From a virus: 58,517 nt of DNA. Each line of letters begins with the position of its first letter. Within the stretch, counting starts at the first letter, position 1. Where the stretch lies: IMG/VR virus record IMGVR_UViG_3300031746_000019, positions 1 to 58,517 of that record; one strand, written 5' to 3'. The notes under the pieces are model-generated. The model made no database searches and was not told the DNA's origin. It saw only the letters and a list, made by a program, of their open reading frames with translations. Position numbers and translations under genes: made by a program. Shown piece after piece: positions 42,466 to 51,614 of this stretch.

Positions 42466-45400
42466 TCGTCAAGGTTTGCCAATTCCACGCTCGCAGTGAG
42501 CAGGGTGAGCGTCTCGTCGAGGTCTTCCATCCGGGGGACATGGAGAAGGCCGCTGCGTTCTTCGATATGGAGAAGCGTGGCGCTCCTCTCCTACCCGAGG
42601 TGCAGCGGTATCTCCAGAACCTGAAGCCCAACCCGAATAAGATCTACGTGCTCGTCAATGCCCTGGGCGCTGGAGAGTACTGGGGTTCGAATATCAACGG
42701 GGACTACTTCCCAGAAGGCTCATTGATCCATACTGGTCCAGTGTATGGCTACGAGACCTTCTACCAGGCCCATCCCTACAAGCACCACGTCAACAAGGAC
42801 CCAAGCCGGTCCTTCGGACGTGTGGAGCTCTCGGTCTGGCATGACGGAATGAAACGTGTCGAGCTGGTGGTTAGGATCGATCGAGATCTAGCCGCAAGGT
42901 TTGGCGCGCAGGATGTCTGTGACAAGATTGATCACGGGATGTTCCCAGACGTATCGATGGGCTGCCTCCCAGAGGGGAGTCCTGTCTTCCGTGCCGATGG
43001 ACGTCGAGTCCCCATCGAGACGATCAAAGAGGGGGATAGCGTCCTTACCCATAAGGGCAGGCCCCGTCGGGTCACGTCTGTGATGGCTCGTCCACACAAG
43101 GGGTCGATCTATCACGTCAAGGCGTATGGACATCGTGACGCCCTGGTGCTGACCGGGGAACACCCTTTGTGGCTCATTCGCCAAGAACAGATGGAGTGCC
43201 GCCCGTCCCCCAAGACTGTGAACAGGGGCCGGAAGCAGCACGTCTGCACTCCGGACAGCAGCCACTCCAAGATGGGCTGCGCGGGGTGTTCTACCTCTCC
43301 CCAGTACCAGTTCGAGTGGGTCCGTACCGATGAGGCGTGTGAAGGGGATTATCTGGCGATCCCGGTTCCCAATTACAAGACCAACATCAGGTTCACAGCT
43401 GATCAGGCGCGACTGCTGGGGTACTACTTGTCCGAAGGGCTCGTCCTTCGCACGAAGGCCGGCACCCCCATGGCCGTTCAGTTCTGTACGAATCTCTGGG
43501 AGATCCAGACACACGCGGAGTTGTACCAGCTAGGGGAGCGGCTGGGCTTGAATGTGACGGAGTACGACGCAGAGGATCGAAACGGGAAGTACATCAGCAT
43601 CTGGGACAGATCACTGGCAGAGTTGTGCTCTCAGCATTGTGGTGAGAAGGCACTGACGAAGAGGTTGTCGAGCGATCTGATTAGTGCTGACGTAGAGACA
43701 CTTCTCCTGCTTTTGGGTGCTTACGCCAACGGGGACGGTGGCTGCTACAAGGGCTCTCTCTACTTCTCTACTGCCTCGGAGGAGCTGTCAGAGCAACTGC
43801 GTCTAGTTCTGGCCCGTTGTGGGATGATCGCCTCGGTCAACGAGCTTGTTCACAAACCTTCGAAGCTTGTTCCCAAAGAGACCGTCGAGTTTCAGGTGTG
43901 GGTCGGGACTGACACAGCCTGGAAGCTGACGACGGCTCACGTACCTTTTGGGAAGTCAGATCGACTTTGCAGCAAGCGCTTCTTCTACACATACGAAGGC
44001 GTCACGTACCTGGTGACGCCCATCGAATCTGTGGAGGAGACCCCCTACGACGGTGACGTCTACAACTTCGGGGTAGAAGAAGACGAAAGCTACCAGGTGG
44101 AAGGACTTGCGGTCCACAACTGCAAGGTCCCCTACGACATCTGTTCTGTCTGCACAGACTGGGCGAAATACAGGGATGCACAGGCCACCTATGAGCCAAG
44201 CAGACACAAGTCAGCTGGTGCTGCGGTACTCGAGTTCCATCGTAAGAACCCCATTCGGGGTATCTCTGTCACCCGCAACGACTACTGCACCCATCTCAAG
44301 AATCAGCTCAACAAAATTCTTGAGGATGGGCGTAAGGTCTATGCGATCAACGACTACCCTAGGTTCTTCGACATCAGCTTCGTCTTCATCGGTGCGGACA
44401 AGACGGCCAAGGTAATGGCCAAGCTAGCATCGGGCGCGGACTGCGTACCTTCCTGGTATGTTGCCGAGCAGATGGGCTACGATATGCCCTTGATGGAGAA
44501 GGAATTCGAAAAGGCGGCAGTGGCAGGTGGTCTGATTGACGATCTCCTACAAGGTGCCCGAGCGCGCTACAGCCCGGATGCTCTGAATACGAAGAAGATC
44601 GTAAAGCTGGTCACCAAGGCCAAAGAGCGTATGGACGCCCCTCCCCCCATCAAGAAAGAGGGCAGCGTCGCATCTGTGAGGGCACTGCTCCGAGAGAAAA
44701 GGGCTTCCCACAAGAAGGGCGCGGAGATTACAAAGGATGTGGTCCCCTCTCAGTTTGGGGGAAAGGCCGTGCCCGTGGATCGAAACACCCCAGACCTACC
44801 GAATGAGATCTTGGACAGGTTGGGAAAAGGGCCACTCGAAGAAGCACTCTCCACCCCTTCTTCCTTGGGTATGCTCCTCCGGCCTCGAGAGTTCCAGCGC
44901 ATCACCATCATCAGCATCGGTCGTAAGGACCTCGCGGACAAGATGGACGAGGAGGGCAAGGTGTTCCCTCCGACCTCTGACCGTGACGCATCCCTTCCTA
45001 TGGGCGGGGAGCACATCAGCGACGTCATCAAGAAGCTCTTGCTTCCGTTCTTGGAGGACAGGAGCTACTTGGAGCCAGTGGCCAAGAGAAGAATGGCTCG
45101 TAGCGCGGGTGAGAGCTCGAAGGCACCCCAGGTAGAGAAGGTAAAGAGAGCTGCTGTAGAAACCCCCTTCCTACGGAAGATCTCCGCAGCCTATAATGGC
45201 TACCTAGATCGAGCGATAGGATGTTTCAAGTACGCGGCAGAAGCTGTTAACAATGACCCGGAGTTGTGGGAAGCTGTGTTCCACTCTGGGTTGGCTGATG
45301 GGTTCGAGAAGCAAGCAGAAGAGAAAGTGAATCCAGCAGTAGTGCTTGGTGCAATTGGCGGCGGGTGGGCTCTCAGCGAATACGCACGGAGACAGAGAAG

Positions 45401-45587
45401 CAAGGCCATGCAGGGGAACAGAGAGCCAGTGGGACCGATTACAGACCTGATCGCGGAATATCCGAAGATCCTGATGGTCTTGGCCGGTCTCGGTGCATTG
45501 CACCAGCAAGGTTCGTCAATCCCACGTAGACTCGTGGGGAGCTTGGGTGGCTTCGTGAAGGATCCGCTCGGGCCAGGGAAAAGCTAA
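42462..45587 (+). CDS. Prohead protease interrupted by a LAGLIDADG intein
   Basis: The 1,041-residue protein includes a 386-residue intein. The N-extein has NALGAGEYWGSNINGDYF, a His-rich HPYKHHVNKDPSRSFGRV, then RVELVVRIDRDLAARF and FPDVSMG. This fits phage prohead (U9/S78-like) serine proteases, with His and the serine of DVSMG as likely catalytic residues. After the intein come CKVPYDICSVC and GISVTRNDYC, then a long C-terminal region with scaffold-like helices. The enzyme should process capsid proteins during head maturation. Confidence 0.75.
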   Translation: MIVKVCQFHARSEQGERLVEVFHPGDMEKAAAFFDMEKRGAPLLPEVQRYLQNLKPNPNKIYVLVNALGAGEYWGSNINGDYFPEGSLIHTGPVYGYETFYQAHPYKHHVNKDPSRSFGRVELSVWHDGMKRVELVVRIDRDLAARFGAQDVCDKIDHGMFPDVSMGCLPEGSPVFRADGRRVPIETIKEGDSVLTHKGRPRRVTSVMARPHKGSIYHVKAYGHRDALVLTGEHPLWLIRQEQMECRPSPKTVNRGRKQHVCTPDSSHSKMGCAGCSTSPQYQFEWVRTDEACEGDYLAIPVPNYKTNIRFTADQARLLGYYLSEGLVLRTKAGTPMAVQFCTNLWEIQTHAELYQLGERLGLNVTEYDAEDRNGKYISIWDRSLAELCSQHCGEKALTKRLSSDLISADVETLLLLLGAYANGDGGCYKGSLYFSTASEELSEQLRLVLARCGMIASVNELVHKPSKLVPKETVEFQVWVGTDTAWKLTTAHVPFGKSDRLCSKRFFYTYEGVTYLVTPIESVEETPYDGDVYNFGVEEDESYQVEGLAVHNCKVPYDICSVCTDWAKYRDAQATYEPSRHKSAGAAVLEFHRKNPIRGISVTRNDYCTHLKNQLNKILEDGRKVYAINDYPRFFDISFVFIGADKTAKVMAKLASGADCVPSWYVAEQMGYDMPLMEKEFEKAAVAGGLIDDLLQGARARYSPDALNTKKIVKLVTKAKERMDAPPPIKKEGSVASVRALLREKRASHKKGAEITKDVVPSQFGGKAVPVDRNTPDLPNEILDRLGKGPLEEALSTPSSLGMLLRPREFQRITIISIGRKDLADKMDEEGKVFPPTSDRDASLPMGGEHISDVIKKLLLPFLEDRSYLEPVAKRRMARSAGESSKAPQVEKVKRAAVETPFLRKISAAYNGYLDRAIGCFKYAAEAVNNDPELWEAVFHSGLADGFEKQAEEKVNPAVVLGAIGGGWALSEYARRQRSKAMQGNREPVGPITDLIAEYPKILMVLAGLGALHQQGSSIPRRLVGSLGGFVKDPLGPGKS
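42963..44120 (+). other. Intein in the prohead protease, with LAGLIDADG endonuclease
   Basis: The 386-codon insertion begins CLPEGSPVFRADG (block A) and has ALVLTGEHPLW (block B). LLGYYLSEGLV and LLLGAYANGDGG are the paired LAGLIDADG motifs of a DOD homing endonuclease. DGDVYNFGVEEDESYQVEG (block F) and LAVHN before Cys (block G) close it. It sits directly after the VSMG segment that likely carries the catalytic serine, so unspliced protein should be inactive. Confidence 0.92.
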
Positions 45588-45669
45588 CTTCGGTGAACGT
45601 TAGGGGCTGAAGACCTCGAAGAAGCGAATCACCGGGGACCAACGAAACCGAAGAAAGAGGAGAGATCAG

Positions 45670-46482
45670 ATGGACGAGCAGCTTGCCGCGATCTACGGCA
45701 CTGGTAACAACGAGGTCGAGGAAACCGACATCGAGAAGATGGCAGCAGCCGAGCTCCTCGTGAAGCTCGCCGAGGAAGAGGGCGTGGACCTCGATCAGTT
45801 CAACGATCAGGAGATCGCCGAGATGGTCAGCGGCCTCTACAAGGGAGCCGAGTTCCCGCCCAAGAAGGACGAGGGGAAGAAGGAAGAGCACGAGGAGGAG
45901 GAGTCCCCCAAGAAGGAGAAGGAGGAGGAGGCCAAGGAGAAGGCAGCCGAGGCCGACTTCCTGGGGCGCGTGATGGCGCACTCGATGGTCCAGGAGATCC
46001 GCGAGATCGAGAAGGAGGCTGGCAAGGTCGGCGATGCCCTCAAGGCCGTCAAAGATCTGCCGGGTCGGTACGGCAAGAACGTGAAGGAGCGCGCACAGTC
46101 CGCTGCTGCTAGCATGCGTCAGGCCAAGGCTGGCCGTAGCATCAGCGGTCAGGAGCTGACTGGTGGTCAGCGCATTCTGAGTGCTCTGAGGGGCGCGAAG
46201 AAGCTGGCCCCTGAGGCAGGCGTGGCAGCGGCCCTGACCGGCGGTGGCATCCTCGCCGCCAAGTCTGGCAAGAAGAAGGAGTCGTCGGCCAACATGGAGG
46301 CCCTGGATCAGCTGGCCTCTCAGCGGGCCTTCGAGATGGCGAAGGAAGCTGGCTACATCGATGACGAGGGGAACTTCCTGGTCGAGCAGCAGAAGGAAGC
46401 CTCGGCTCTCGAGCTAGCGATCGAGAAGCGGGCCCTCGAGATCTGCGAAGCGAACGGCATCCCCGTGGAGTGGAACGAGTAG
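45670..46482 (+). CDS. Acidic coiled-coil protein, possible scaffold
   Basis: The protein has 270 residues, with AAGAGGAGAG before the ATG. An acidic N-terminal half (PPKKDEGKKEEHEEEE region) is mixed with helical stretches. A Gly/Ala segment (VAAALTGGGILAAKSG, around 190-205) and a further charged helical end follow. It lies between protease and capsid genes, where scaffolds are usually found. The 82-base gap before it shows no clear promoter. Confidence 0.6.
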   Translation: MDEQLAAIYGTGNNEVEETDIEKMAAAELLVKLAEEEGVDLDQFNDQEIAEMVSGLYKGAEFPPKKDEGKKEEHEEEESPKKEKEEEAKEKAAEADFLGRVMAHSMVQEIREIEKEAGKVGDALKAVKDLPGRYGKNVKERAQSAAASMRQAKAGRSISGQELTGGQRILSALRGAKKLAPEAGVAAALTGGGILAAKSGKKKESSANMEALDQLASQRAFEMAKEAGYIDDEGNFLVEQQKEASALELAIEKRALEICEANGIPVEWNE

Positions 46483-46507
46483 TAGTCACCCGGCCTGGGG
46501 CTAAACG

Positions 46508-46819
46508 GTGGAAGAGAACACGATCATGGCTTTCTGGGATGAGCTAGAGAAGATCGGTCAGCAGGCACGATCTCCCGGTAGCCCGTTCGCATCGAAGACA
46601 GTCGGTGCGCCACGTGCCAAGCTCCCGCCGTCTCAAGCAGACCATGCTCCTACTCTATCGGATAACCCCAGCCCCAAGCTGGTTGGCCCTGCCTCGAACT
46701 ACGGGAAGAGGCAGAACTACGCTCAACCAAACGTCGCAACCCCACCCATGACGAATCCGGAACAGGGGGAAGATGTGCGCAATACCCCCGTCCCCAACGT
46801 CGTTTTTGGGGTGCGTTAG
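46508..46819 (+). CDS. Small protein with AFWDELEKIG signature
   Basis: The protein has 103 residues. The GTG start gives MEENTIMAFWDELEKIG, matching the N-terminal set; an internal ATG at 46,526 would cut the leader. The rest is Pro/Asn/Ser-rich and probably unstructured. It has no Gly zipper, which separates the signature from the zipper. Function unknown. Confidence 0.6.
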   Translation: MEENTIMAFWDELEKIGQQARSPGSPFASKTVGAPRAKLPPSQADHAPTLSDNPSPKLVGPASNYGKRQNYAQPNVATPPMTNPEQGEDVRNTPVPNVVFGVR

Positions 46820-46830
46820 AGGAGACCAAG

Positions 46831-48174
46831 ATGGCACGTTTCTCTCTCCAGGACATGGTCCGACAGACTCTCGCGGCAGCGTCAGAGCGCGAGAAGACTG
46901 CTGCGGACGAGTCCAAGAAGGACGAGAAGAGCGAGGTCTCCGGCAAGCTCACCACTCCCAAGGAAACAGGCAATACTCCGGAGCGTAATTACGAGAGCGT
47001 CAACGACAAGACCGCATCGGTCTATGTGTCGAAGCTCGCAAGCGCAGTGGAGTATCTCAACGCCCACTTCCTGAAGGAGGCCGTCGGCAAGCCGGAGCCC
47101 CCGCTGAGTCACAGCACTCCCGAGTCGCCCACGGGCGCTGGCAAGGGTCAGACGGCACTCGAGACCAACCTGAAGAGCCCCACCCCGGGCATCCAGTCGG
47201 AGAACACGGGGGAGGCAAAGACGGGTAAGATTCCAACCACCACAGGTCACGACGTGAAGTCCCCGGGACAGACCAATCCGGAGACTGCACTGGAGACTGA
47301 TCGAAACTCTCCCCCGGGGGGATCTGAGAACTGGACCCACCAGGACAAGATGAAGCAGGCGGCCGACTCCGAGAAGAAAACTCAAGAGGACCGCAGCTTC
47401 ATGACTCCCGTCAACAAGCTGCGTGCGAAGGGTCGGGAGAGCAAGGTCGTTCGTGGTATCACACACGGTCTCAGTGGTGCTGCTCTAGGTGGCAGTGCTG
47501 GAGCAGCCCTGCATCACGTAAAGGGTAAAGCCGGTGGAGGTCTCAAGGGAGCTCTCATCGGGGCAGCTCTCGGTACCGGGGCAGGTATGCTGCGTGCCGA
47601 GAACGCGAAGGGGTGGCGTCAAGCCCGTTCCGAGATGGGTGCGTCTGAGAAGAAGGCAGAAGCCGACCTCGGCCGTATCCTCGGCATCATGGACAAGATG
47701 GCCGGCGAAGATGTGAGCTCGTCTCACATCCTGGCTGCCCATCACGACAACCCTCCGGATGCCACCAAGGCGGAAGAAGGGGTCCCCAAGCTCCCAGGTG
47801 AGGCTAGCAAGCAGGAGGCTCTCGTAGGGAGTAACAAGGCAGCGATCAACTACACGAAGCAACAAGCGAAGGCGGTTCCCAAGGCACGGATGGGTGAGGT
47901 GATCGACGAACCAGCCCAGAGGAAGTCCACGGATCCAGTTCTTCACGAGAATCTCGATGCAACGTCCGGCGCGGGTGTGAAGCTGTCTTCCGCCGAGCAG
48001 GTCGTGGCAGCGAGGGCTCTACTCCGCAAGATCGCGGAGGCAGGGGCGAGAGACGATGCTTCGCCCGAGGAGCAGGAGAGGGCGGCGCAACTGCACGCCG
48101 CTTTCAAGTCCAAGCAGGAAGAGAAGTCAGCGAGTTTCGGTAGCGACACGATGCCCATTCAGGGCGGGTACTAG
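46831..48174 (+). CDS. Virion-region protein with glycine zipper and internal repeat
   Basis: This protein has 447 residues with AGAGGAG before the ATG. A long polar N-terminal half contains a repeated element (TALETNLKSPTPG, then TALETDRNSPPGG). A central Gly/Ala zipper (GLSGAALGGSAGAALHHV, ALIGAALGTGAGML) and a helical, charged C-terminal half with LLRKIAEAG follow. It sits in the capsid cluster. Not recognised. Confidence 0.62.
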   Translation: MARFSLQDMVRQTLAAASEREKTAADESKKDEKSEVSGKLTTPKETGNTPERNYESVNDKTASVYVSKLASAVEYLNAHFLKEAVGKPEPPLSHSTPESPTGAGKGQTALETNLKSPTPGIQSENTGEAKTGKIPTTTGHDVKSPGQTNPETALETDRNSPPGGSENWTHQDKMKQAADSEKKTQEDRSFMTPVNKLRAKGRESKVVRGITHGLSGAALGGSAGAALHHVKGKAGGGLKGALIGAALGTGAGMLRAENAKGWRQARSEMGASEKKAEADLGRILGIMDKMAGEDVSSSHILAAHHDNPPDATKAEEGVPKLPGEASKQEALVGSNKAAINYTKQQAKAVPKARMGEVIDEPAQRKSTDPVLHENLDATSGAGVKLSSAEQVVAARALLRKIAEAGARDDASPEEQERAAQLHAAFKSKQEEKSASFGSDTMPIQGGY

Positions 48175-48185
48175 GAGGGATGACC

Positions 48186-48572
48186 ATGAGCCAGACGAAG
48201 ATCAGTGCAGCTCAGGCCGCGCAGGTCTACGCTGAGGTTCCGGCTGTCCTTCGGGCACTCGTAACCGAGCGGGACGATCTGCGCACGAAGCTGGCGGCGG
48301 CGGATGCCAGAATCCAGGAGTTCGAGAAGTCCGACCGAATTGAGAAGATCGCTCGGTCGATGGAGGAGAAGGGTATCGATACCGGCTCCACCTTCGAAGA
48401 CAAGATCGAGCGGATCAAGGAGGCGACGGCTCGTGGTCGTTCTCTCGATGTGATCGCAGAGGCGATCGAGATGACGGCCCCCAACGGGGACCTGGGCAAG
48501 CTGGCTGGGGCGGAGGCACCGGGGAATGGTGCGGATGCGCTAACTTCCTACCTGCTGGGGAGCGTCTCCTAG
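48186..48572 (+). CDS. Hypothetical coiled-coil protein in the capsid cluster
   Basis: The protein has 128 residues from the second ATG (48,186), which has better spacing to AGGAGGG than the first. It is a charged helical protein (TERDDLRTKLAAADARIQEF) with an Ala/Gly-rich C-terminus. It may be scaffold- or decoration-associated. The gap of 39 bases to the next gene holds only a ribosome binding site. Confidence 0.6.
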   Translation: MSQTKISAAQAAQVYAEVPAVLRALVTERDDLRTKLAAADARIQEFEKSDRIEKIARSMEEKGIDTGSTFEDKIERIKEATARGRSLDVIAEAIEMTAPNGDLGKLAGAEAPGNGADALTSYLLGSVS

Positions 48573-48611
48573 GCAGAGAACGAAGAACGGAAGAACTCAG
48601 GAGGATTTCCA

Positions 48612-49058
48612 ATGGTAGTCAACTTCACGCTGGTCTCGGATCTCCAGCTGCTTCAGCGGAGGGACTTCCCTCTCTACGACAAGACGCTGGCCGACCCGAA
48701 CGGAACGAACCCGCTGATCGACGGCGAGTTCATGAATCTCAACAGCGCGTACCAGCTCATCCGTGGTGCTGATGGCTCCGTGGGTTGGACAGTCTTCGCA
48801 GAGCGTGGGCGTTTCGACGTCCAGGCCCTGAAGAAGACGACGGTGCTGTTCGGGAACACCTACGAGGCGGACACCCGTGTGTTCACCACGACGAACCTCA
48901 CGCTACTGGGCAAGCTTCAGATCAGCCAGAGCGTGGACGTGGACGGCAAGACCAAGTCGGGTCTCGCCATCTTCTCGTCGGGCGAGTGCATCGGTTACGT
49001 CACCAGGCTGCCTGCGAACAATGGGCAGAGGCTTCGGTTCATCCAGACCCTGGTGTAA
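48612..49058 (+). CDS. Probable capsid decoration protein
   Basis: The 148-residue protein with AGGAGG before the ATG sits directly before the major capsid gene, the usual place for a head decoration or stabilising protein. The fold appears beta-rich (DGSVGWTVFAERGRF, LGKLQISQSVDVDGKTKSGL). No family signature is recognised by eye, so the role rests on context and size. Confidence 0.55.
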   Translation: MVVNFTLVSDLQLLQRRDFPLYDKTLADPNGTNPLIDGEFMNLNSAYQLIRGADGSVGWTVFAERGRFDVQALKKTTVLFGNTYEADTRVFTTTNLTLLGKLQISQSVDVDGKTKSGLAIFSSGECIGYVTRLPANNGQRLRFIQTLV

Positions 49059-49094
49059 GAGCCAGGTCAAGAGACGGGAAGAAGGAGAAACAAC

Positions 49095-50216
49095 ATGAGC
49101 GTTCCCTCGAGACTCCTGAACGACCTCTTCGCCAACAAGGTGGGGACGGCCGAAGGGAAAGAGAAGATCGCCGAGTACGCCGGCACCTACATTCGCGACC
49201 GTCTGCGTGAGGTTGCGTTCAGCCGCAAGGTTCTTCCGCCCCAGATGGTCACCCGGGCGGACTGCCAGCGGTCTGTCAACCACGACACCCTGGTCAAGAT
49301 CATCGACGTCGAGCCGAAGTCACGGGCGATGTCCATGACCTTCCGTGGCCAGCCCACGGCCAGGTTCATCCGCGCTCCCCGCGCTGAGGTTGCTTTCTGG
49401 ACGATCTCCTCGGAGAAGTTCGAGAAGACCGAGCAGGAGCTCCTGGCGTACGAGATGCCCATCACCAAGGTCATCGAAGACAACTCGGTGAAGGACATCC
49501 AGGAGATCGAGGACCGCGAGTTCACGATCCACATCGAGGCCGCTGTCCAGGCCCTCCAGGCGGAAGCCAACGGGACCATCACCACCCTCAACGCCACCGC
49601 CATCCAGGGTGGATCTGTGGTCGAGTTCAGCGTTCGTAAGGGCGAGCTGGCTCGCGCTGTTGTCGGAGCCGACAACGGCACGGTGCTCCCAGTCCAGAAG
49701 CCGGACTTCGTCAACCTCTTCAAGATGCTCGATGGCAACCGGCTGCGCTCCGAGCAGGTGCTGATGACCGAGCCCGACTGGGATGACATCCTCCAGTGGA
49801 CGCTCGAGGACTTCGGCGACAAGCTGCTGTCCGAGACCACCGTGGACGGGTACAAGTACAACCTGCTCCTGGGCAAGCAGTACATCCGCACCATCAAGAC
49901 GGACATCCTGCGTCCGGGCAACATCTACTGCTTCACCTCTCCGGACTTCCTCGGGAAGTTCTACATCCTCAACAACACCAAGTTCTACATCGACAAGATC
50001 GCGAACCTGATCACGTGGCAGTCCTGGGAGGACATCGCCATGTCGATCATCAACATCGCGTCGATCAGGAAGCTGGAGCTGTACTCCGGGGATGCCACCA
50101 CACTCGACCTCGACAGCATCCTGTCGAGCAAGGTGCCAGTGGCGGAGGAAGATCTGGGCGCGGAGAACAACAAGGTCGATAGCGGCCTGGTGTTCCCGGG
50201 TATCGAGATCTACTAG
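49095..50216 (+). CDS. Major capsid protein
   Basis: This protein has 373 residues. AAGGAG precedes the ATG, codon use is strongly biased to C/G-ending codons, and a strong terminator follows directly, as expected for the most expressed gene. An N-terminal helical arm is followed by HK97-fold-like elements: a long spine helix region (DREFTIHIEAAVQALQAEAN) and mixed alpha/beta P-domain, with LMTEPDWDDILQWTLEDFGD and a beta-rich A-domain end. Assignment rests on size, place and composition; the fold is inferred. Confidence 0.78.
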   Translation: MSVPSRLLNDLFANKVGTAEGKEKIAEYAGTYIRDRLREVAFSRKVLPPQMVTRADCQRSVNHDTLVKIIDVEPKSRAMSMTFRGQPTARFIRAPRAEVAFWTISSEKFEKTEQELLAYEMPITKVIEDNSVKDIQEIEDREFTIHIEAAVQALQAEANGTITTLNATAIQGGSVVEFSVRKGELARAVVGADNGTVLPVQKPDFVNLFKMLDGNRLRSEQVLMTEPDWDDILQWTLEDFGDKLLSETTVDGYKYNLLLGKQYIRTIKTDILRPGNIYCFTSPDFLGKFYILNNTKFYIDKIANLITWQSWEDIAMSIINIASIRKLELYSGDATTLDLDSILSSKVPVAEEDLGAENNKVDSGLVFPGIEIY

Positions 50217-50251
50217 CAGTTCAGGCCCAGGCCTGTTCTGTCGGGTCATGA

Positions 50252-50291
50252 GGGCGCCAGCGTCTGCTGAAGGCGCTGGCGCCCTTTTTTT
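50252..50291 (+). terminator. Strong rho-independent terminator after the major capsid gene
   Basis: A perfect 11-base stem GGGCGCCAGCG / CGCTGGCGCCC with an 11-base loop is followed by seven T. It lies 35 bases after the capsid stop codon. Confidence 0.92.
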
Positions 50292-50302
50292 AGGAGGCTG
50301 AG

Positions 50303-50821
50303 ATGACGTACCAAGTCGAGAACATCGCACACAATGCGAAGACCCGGACACATCGGGCCAAAGCTGCGGGTGCGAATCGGTGCAAGTTGTACATCGCAGG
50401 ACAGAGGGTTGTCCCCGAGAGAAAGATCTCTATCTCCGAGGTGCAGTTCAAGGCAGAGGCCAATAGCCTCCTGAAGATGGTTCTGGAGGGGAGGATTGCT
50501 CTCTACACCCCAGACCAGATGAAGATCACTAGCTTGCCCACAGGCGAGCTTATCGTGCTTCGCCTCACGGATGGGGCAATCAAGATGCTCCCCCTTGGAG
50601 TAAGTCCCCCGTGCTTCTCCGTGGCCCCTACGATCGAGGCCAAGTCCCCGGTAGCGGAACCCACCAAGGCCGAAGTTGTCCTTGCTGTCCCCGCTATCGT
50701 AGACTTCCAGCCCTCCATGGAGGTCGAGGCCCCAGTGCTCTCCACAGCCGAGGAGACACCAGCTGTGGAAGAGGAAGCCCAAGAAGAGCCGGTCGAGAAG
50801 GTACGCCGGAAGAGGAGGTAG
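50303..50821 (+). CDS. Hypothetical virion-region protein
   Basis: The protein has 172 residues, with AGGAGG upstream of the ATG immediately after the terminator. The N-terminal half is small and mixed alpha/beta. The C-terminal half is acidic and Pro/Glu/Val-rich, ending in a basic RRKRR. It begins the cluster after the capsid gene. Not recognised. Confidence 0.6.
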   Translation: MTYQVENIAHNAKTRTHRAKAAGANRCKLYIAGQRVVPERKISISEVQFKAEANSLLKMVLEGRIALYTPDQMKITSLPTGELIVLRLTDGAIKMLPLGVSPPCFSVAPTIEAKSPVAEPTKAEVVLAVPAIVDFQPSMEVEAPVLSTAEETPAVEEEAQEEPVEKVRRKRR

Positions 50822-50825
50822 TTCG

Positions 50826-51101
50826 ATGGCCAAGGTCACCAACCTGACGGAACGGACGGTCCTTCTGCATCACTGGAAGGTTCTTCCCAAAGGGTCCCGT
50901 CTGCTCAACCCCCAGGGTGTAGAGAAGGACTCGATGCCAGACGTACTGGCCTACAGCCCATCAGGGAAGCACCTGGCTGACCAAGGCCAGCTCGAGCTTG
51001 AAGGCTACATCCCCACAGCTCTCCGTGCCCCCGTGGTTGAGGCTCCGAAAGAGCCCAAGCGTAAGAAGCGAGAGAAGTCGGAGTTTGGGCAGGAGGAGTA
51101 G
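50826..51101 (+). CDS. Hypothetical small protein
   Basis: The 91-residue protein is preceded by AGGAGG. A compact N-terminal part (TNLTERTVLLHHWKVLPKGS) and a very basic C-terminal tail (EPKRKKREKS) suggest nucleic acid or capsid-surface contact. Function unknown. Confidence 0.6.
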   Translation: MAKVTNLTERTVLLHHWKVLPKGSRLLNPQGVEKDSMPDVLAYSPSGKHLADQGQLELEGYIPTALRAPVVEAPKEPKRKKREKSEFGQEE

Positions 51102-51614
51102 ATGGACGCCGGGACGGTCTCAGCCTTCGTAGATGAGATGGGTGATGTGGGCAAGAACGAACGAGCCGCATCGAAGTACTCTGCGATGGAGATGCCTGGT
51201 AAGATCAAGAACCCAGACAAGCAGTCCCCCTACGGTAGACAACTTCTCCAGGGGCAGGAAGTGGAGAAGGAGCACAAGGGGACCATCAACTGGCTGAAGA
51301 AGAACCCAGACGCCCCCTTGGAGGCCGCCACGCGCAGCATCGCCAGCGAGCACATCCCGGAGGACAAGAAGTACTACACTCATCTCAAGGAGATGGAAGA
51401 GAAGTACAAGACGGCCATGCTGCGAGGGCTCTTCGATGAGCTCCAGAAGATAGCTGGCCCTCCTCCTATTCCTTCCTTCGCAAAGACGCTTAAGAATCGG
51501 CTTGTGAAGTCGGCTGTGAAGCCGAAGCCTCAGGGATGGGTTCAGCATGTCCCGGGGAAGGGCTTCACAGTGAATGAAGGTTCCAGCATTCTTCACGGGC
51601 CGTTGGTGGACTAA
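51102..51614 (+). CDS. Hypothetical protein with two DELxK-type motifs
   Basis: The protein has 170 residues with GGAGGAG before the ATG. It begins DAGTVSAFVDEMGDVGKNER, a diverged signature, and carries a clean LRGLFDELQKIAG near residue 108, as if two signature-bearing small proteins had fused. The C-terminus is basic (KNRLVKSAVKPKPQGW). It couples to the next gene by TAATG. Confidence 0.6.
   Translation: MDAGTVSAFVDEMGDVGKNERAASKYSAMEMPGKIKNPDKQSPYGRQLLQGQEVEKEHKGTINWLKKNPDAPLEAATRSIASEHIPEDKKYYTHLKEMEEKYKTAMLRGLFDELQKIAGPPPIPSFAKTLKNRLVKSAVKPKPQGWVQHVPGKGFTVNEGSSILHGPLVD

Noticed and set aside
49320-50351. Long minus-strand open frame (343 codons) opposite the capsid gene
   Set aside because: Antisense shadow caused by the biased codon use of the major capsid gene; no recognisable domain.
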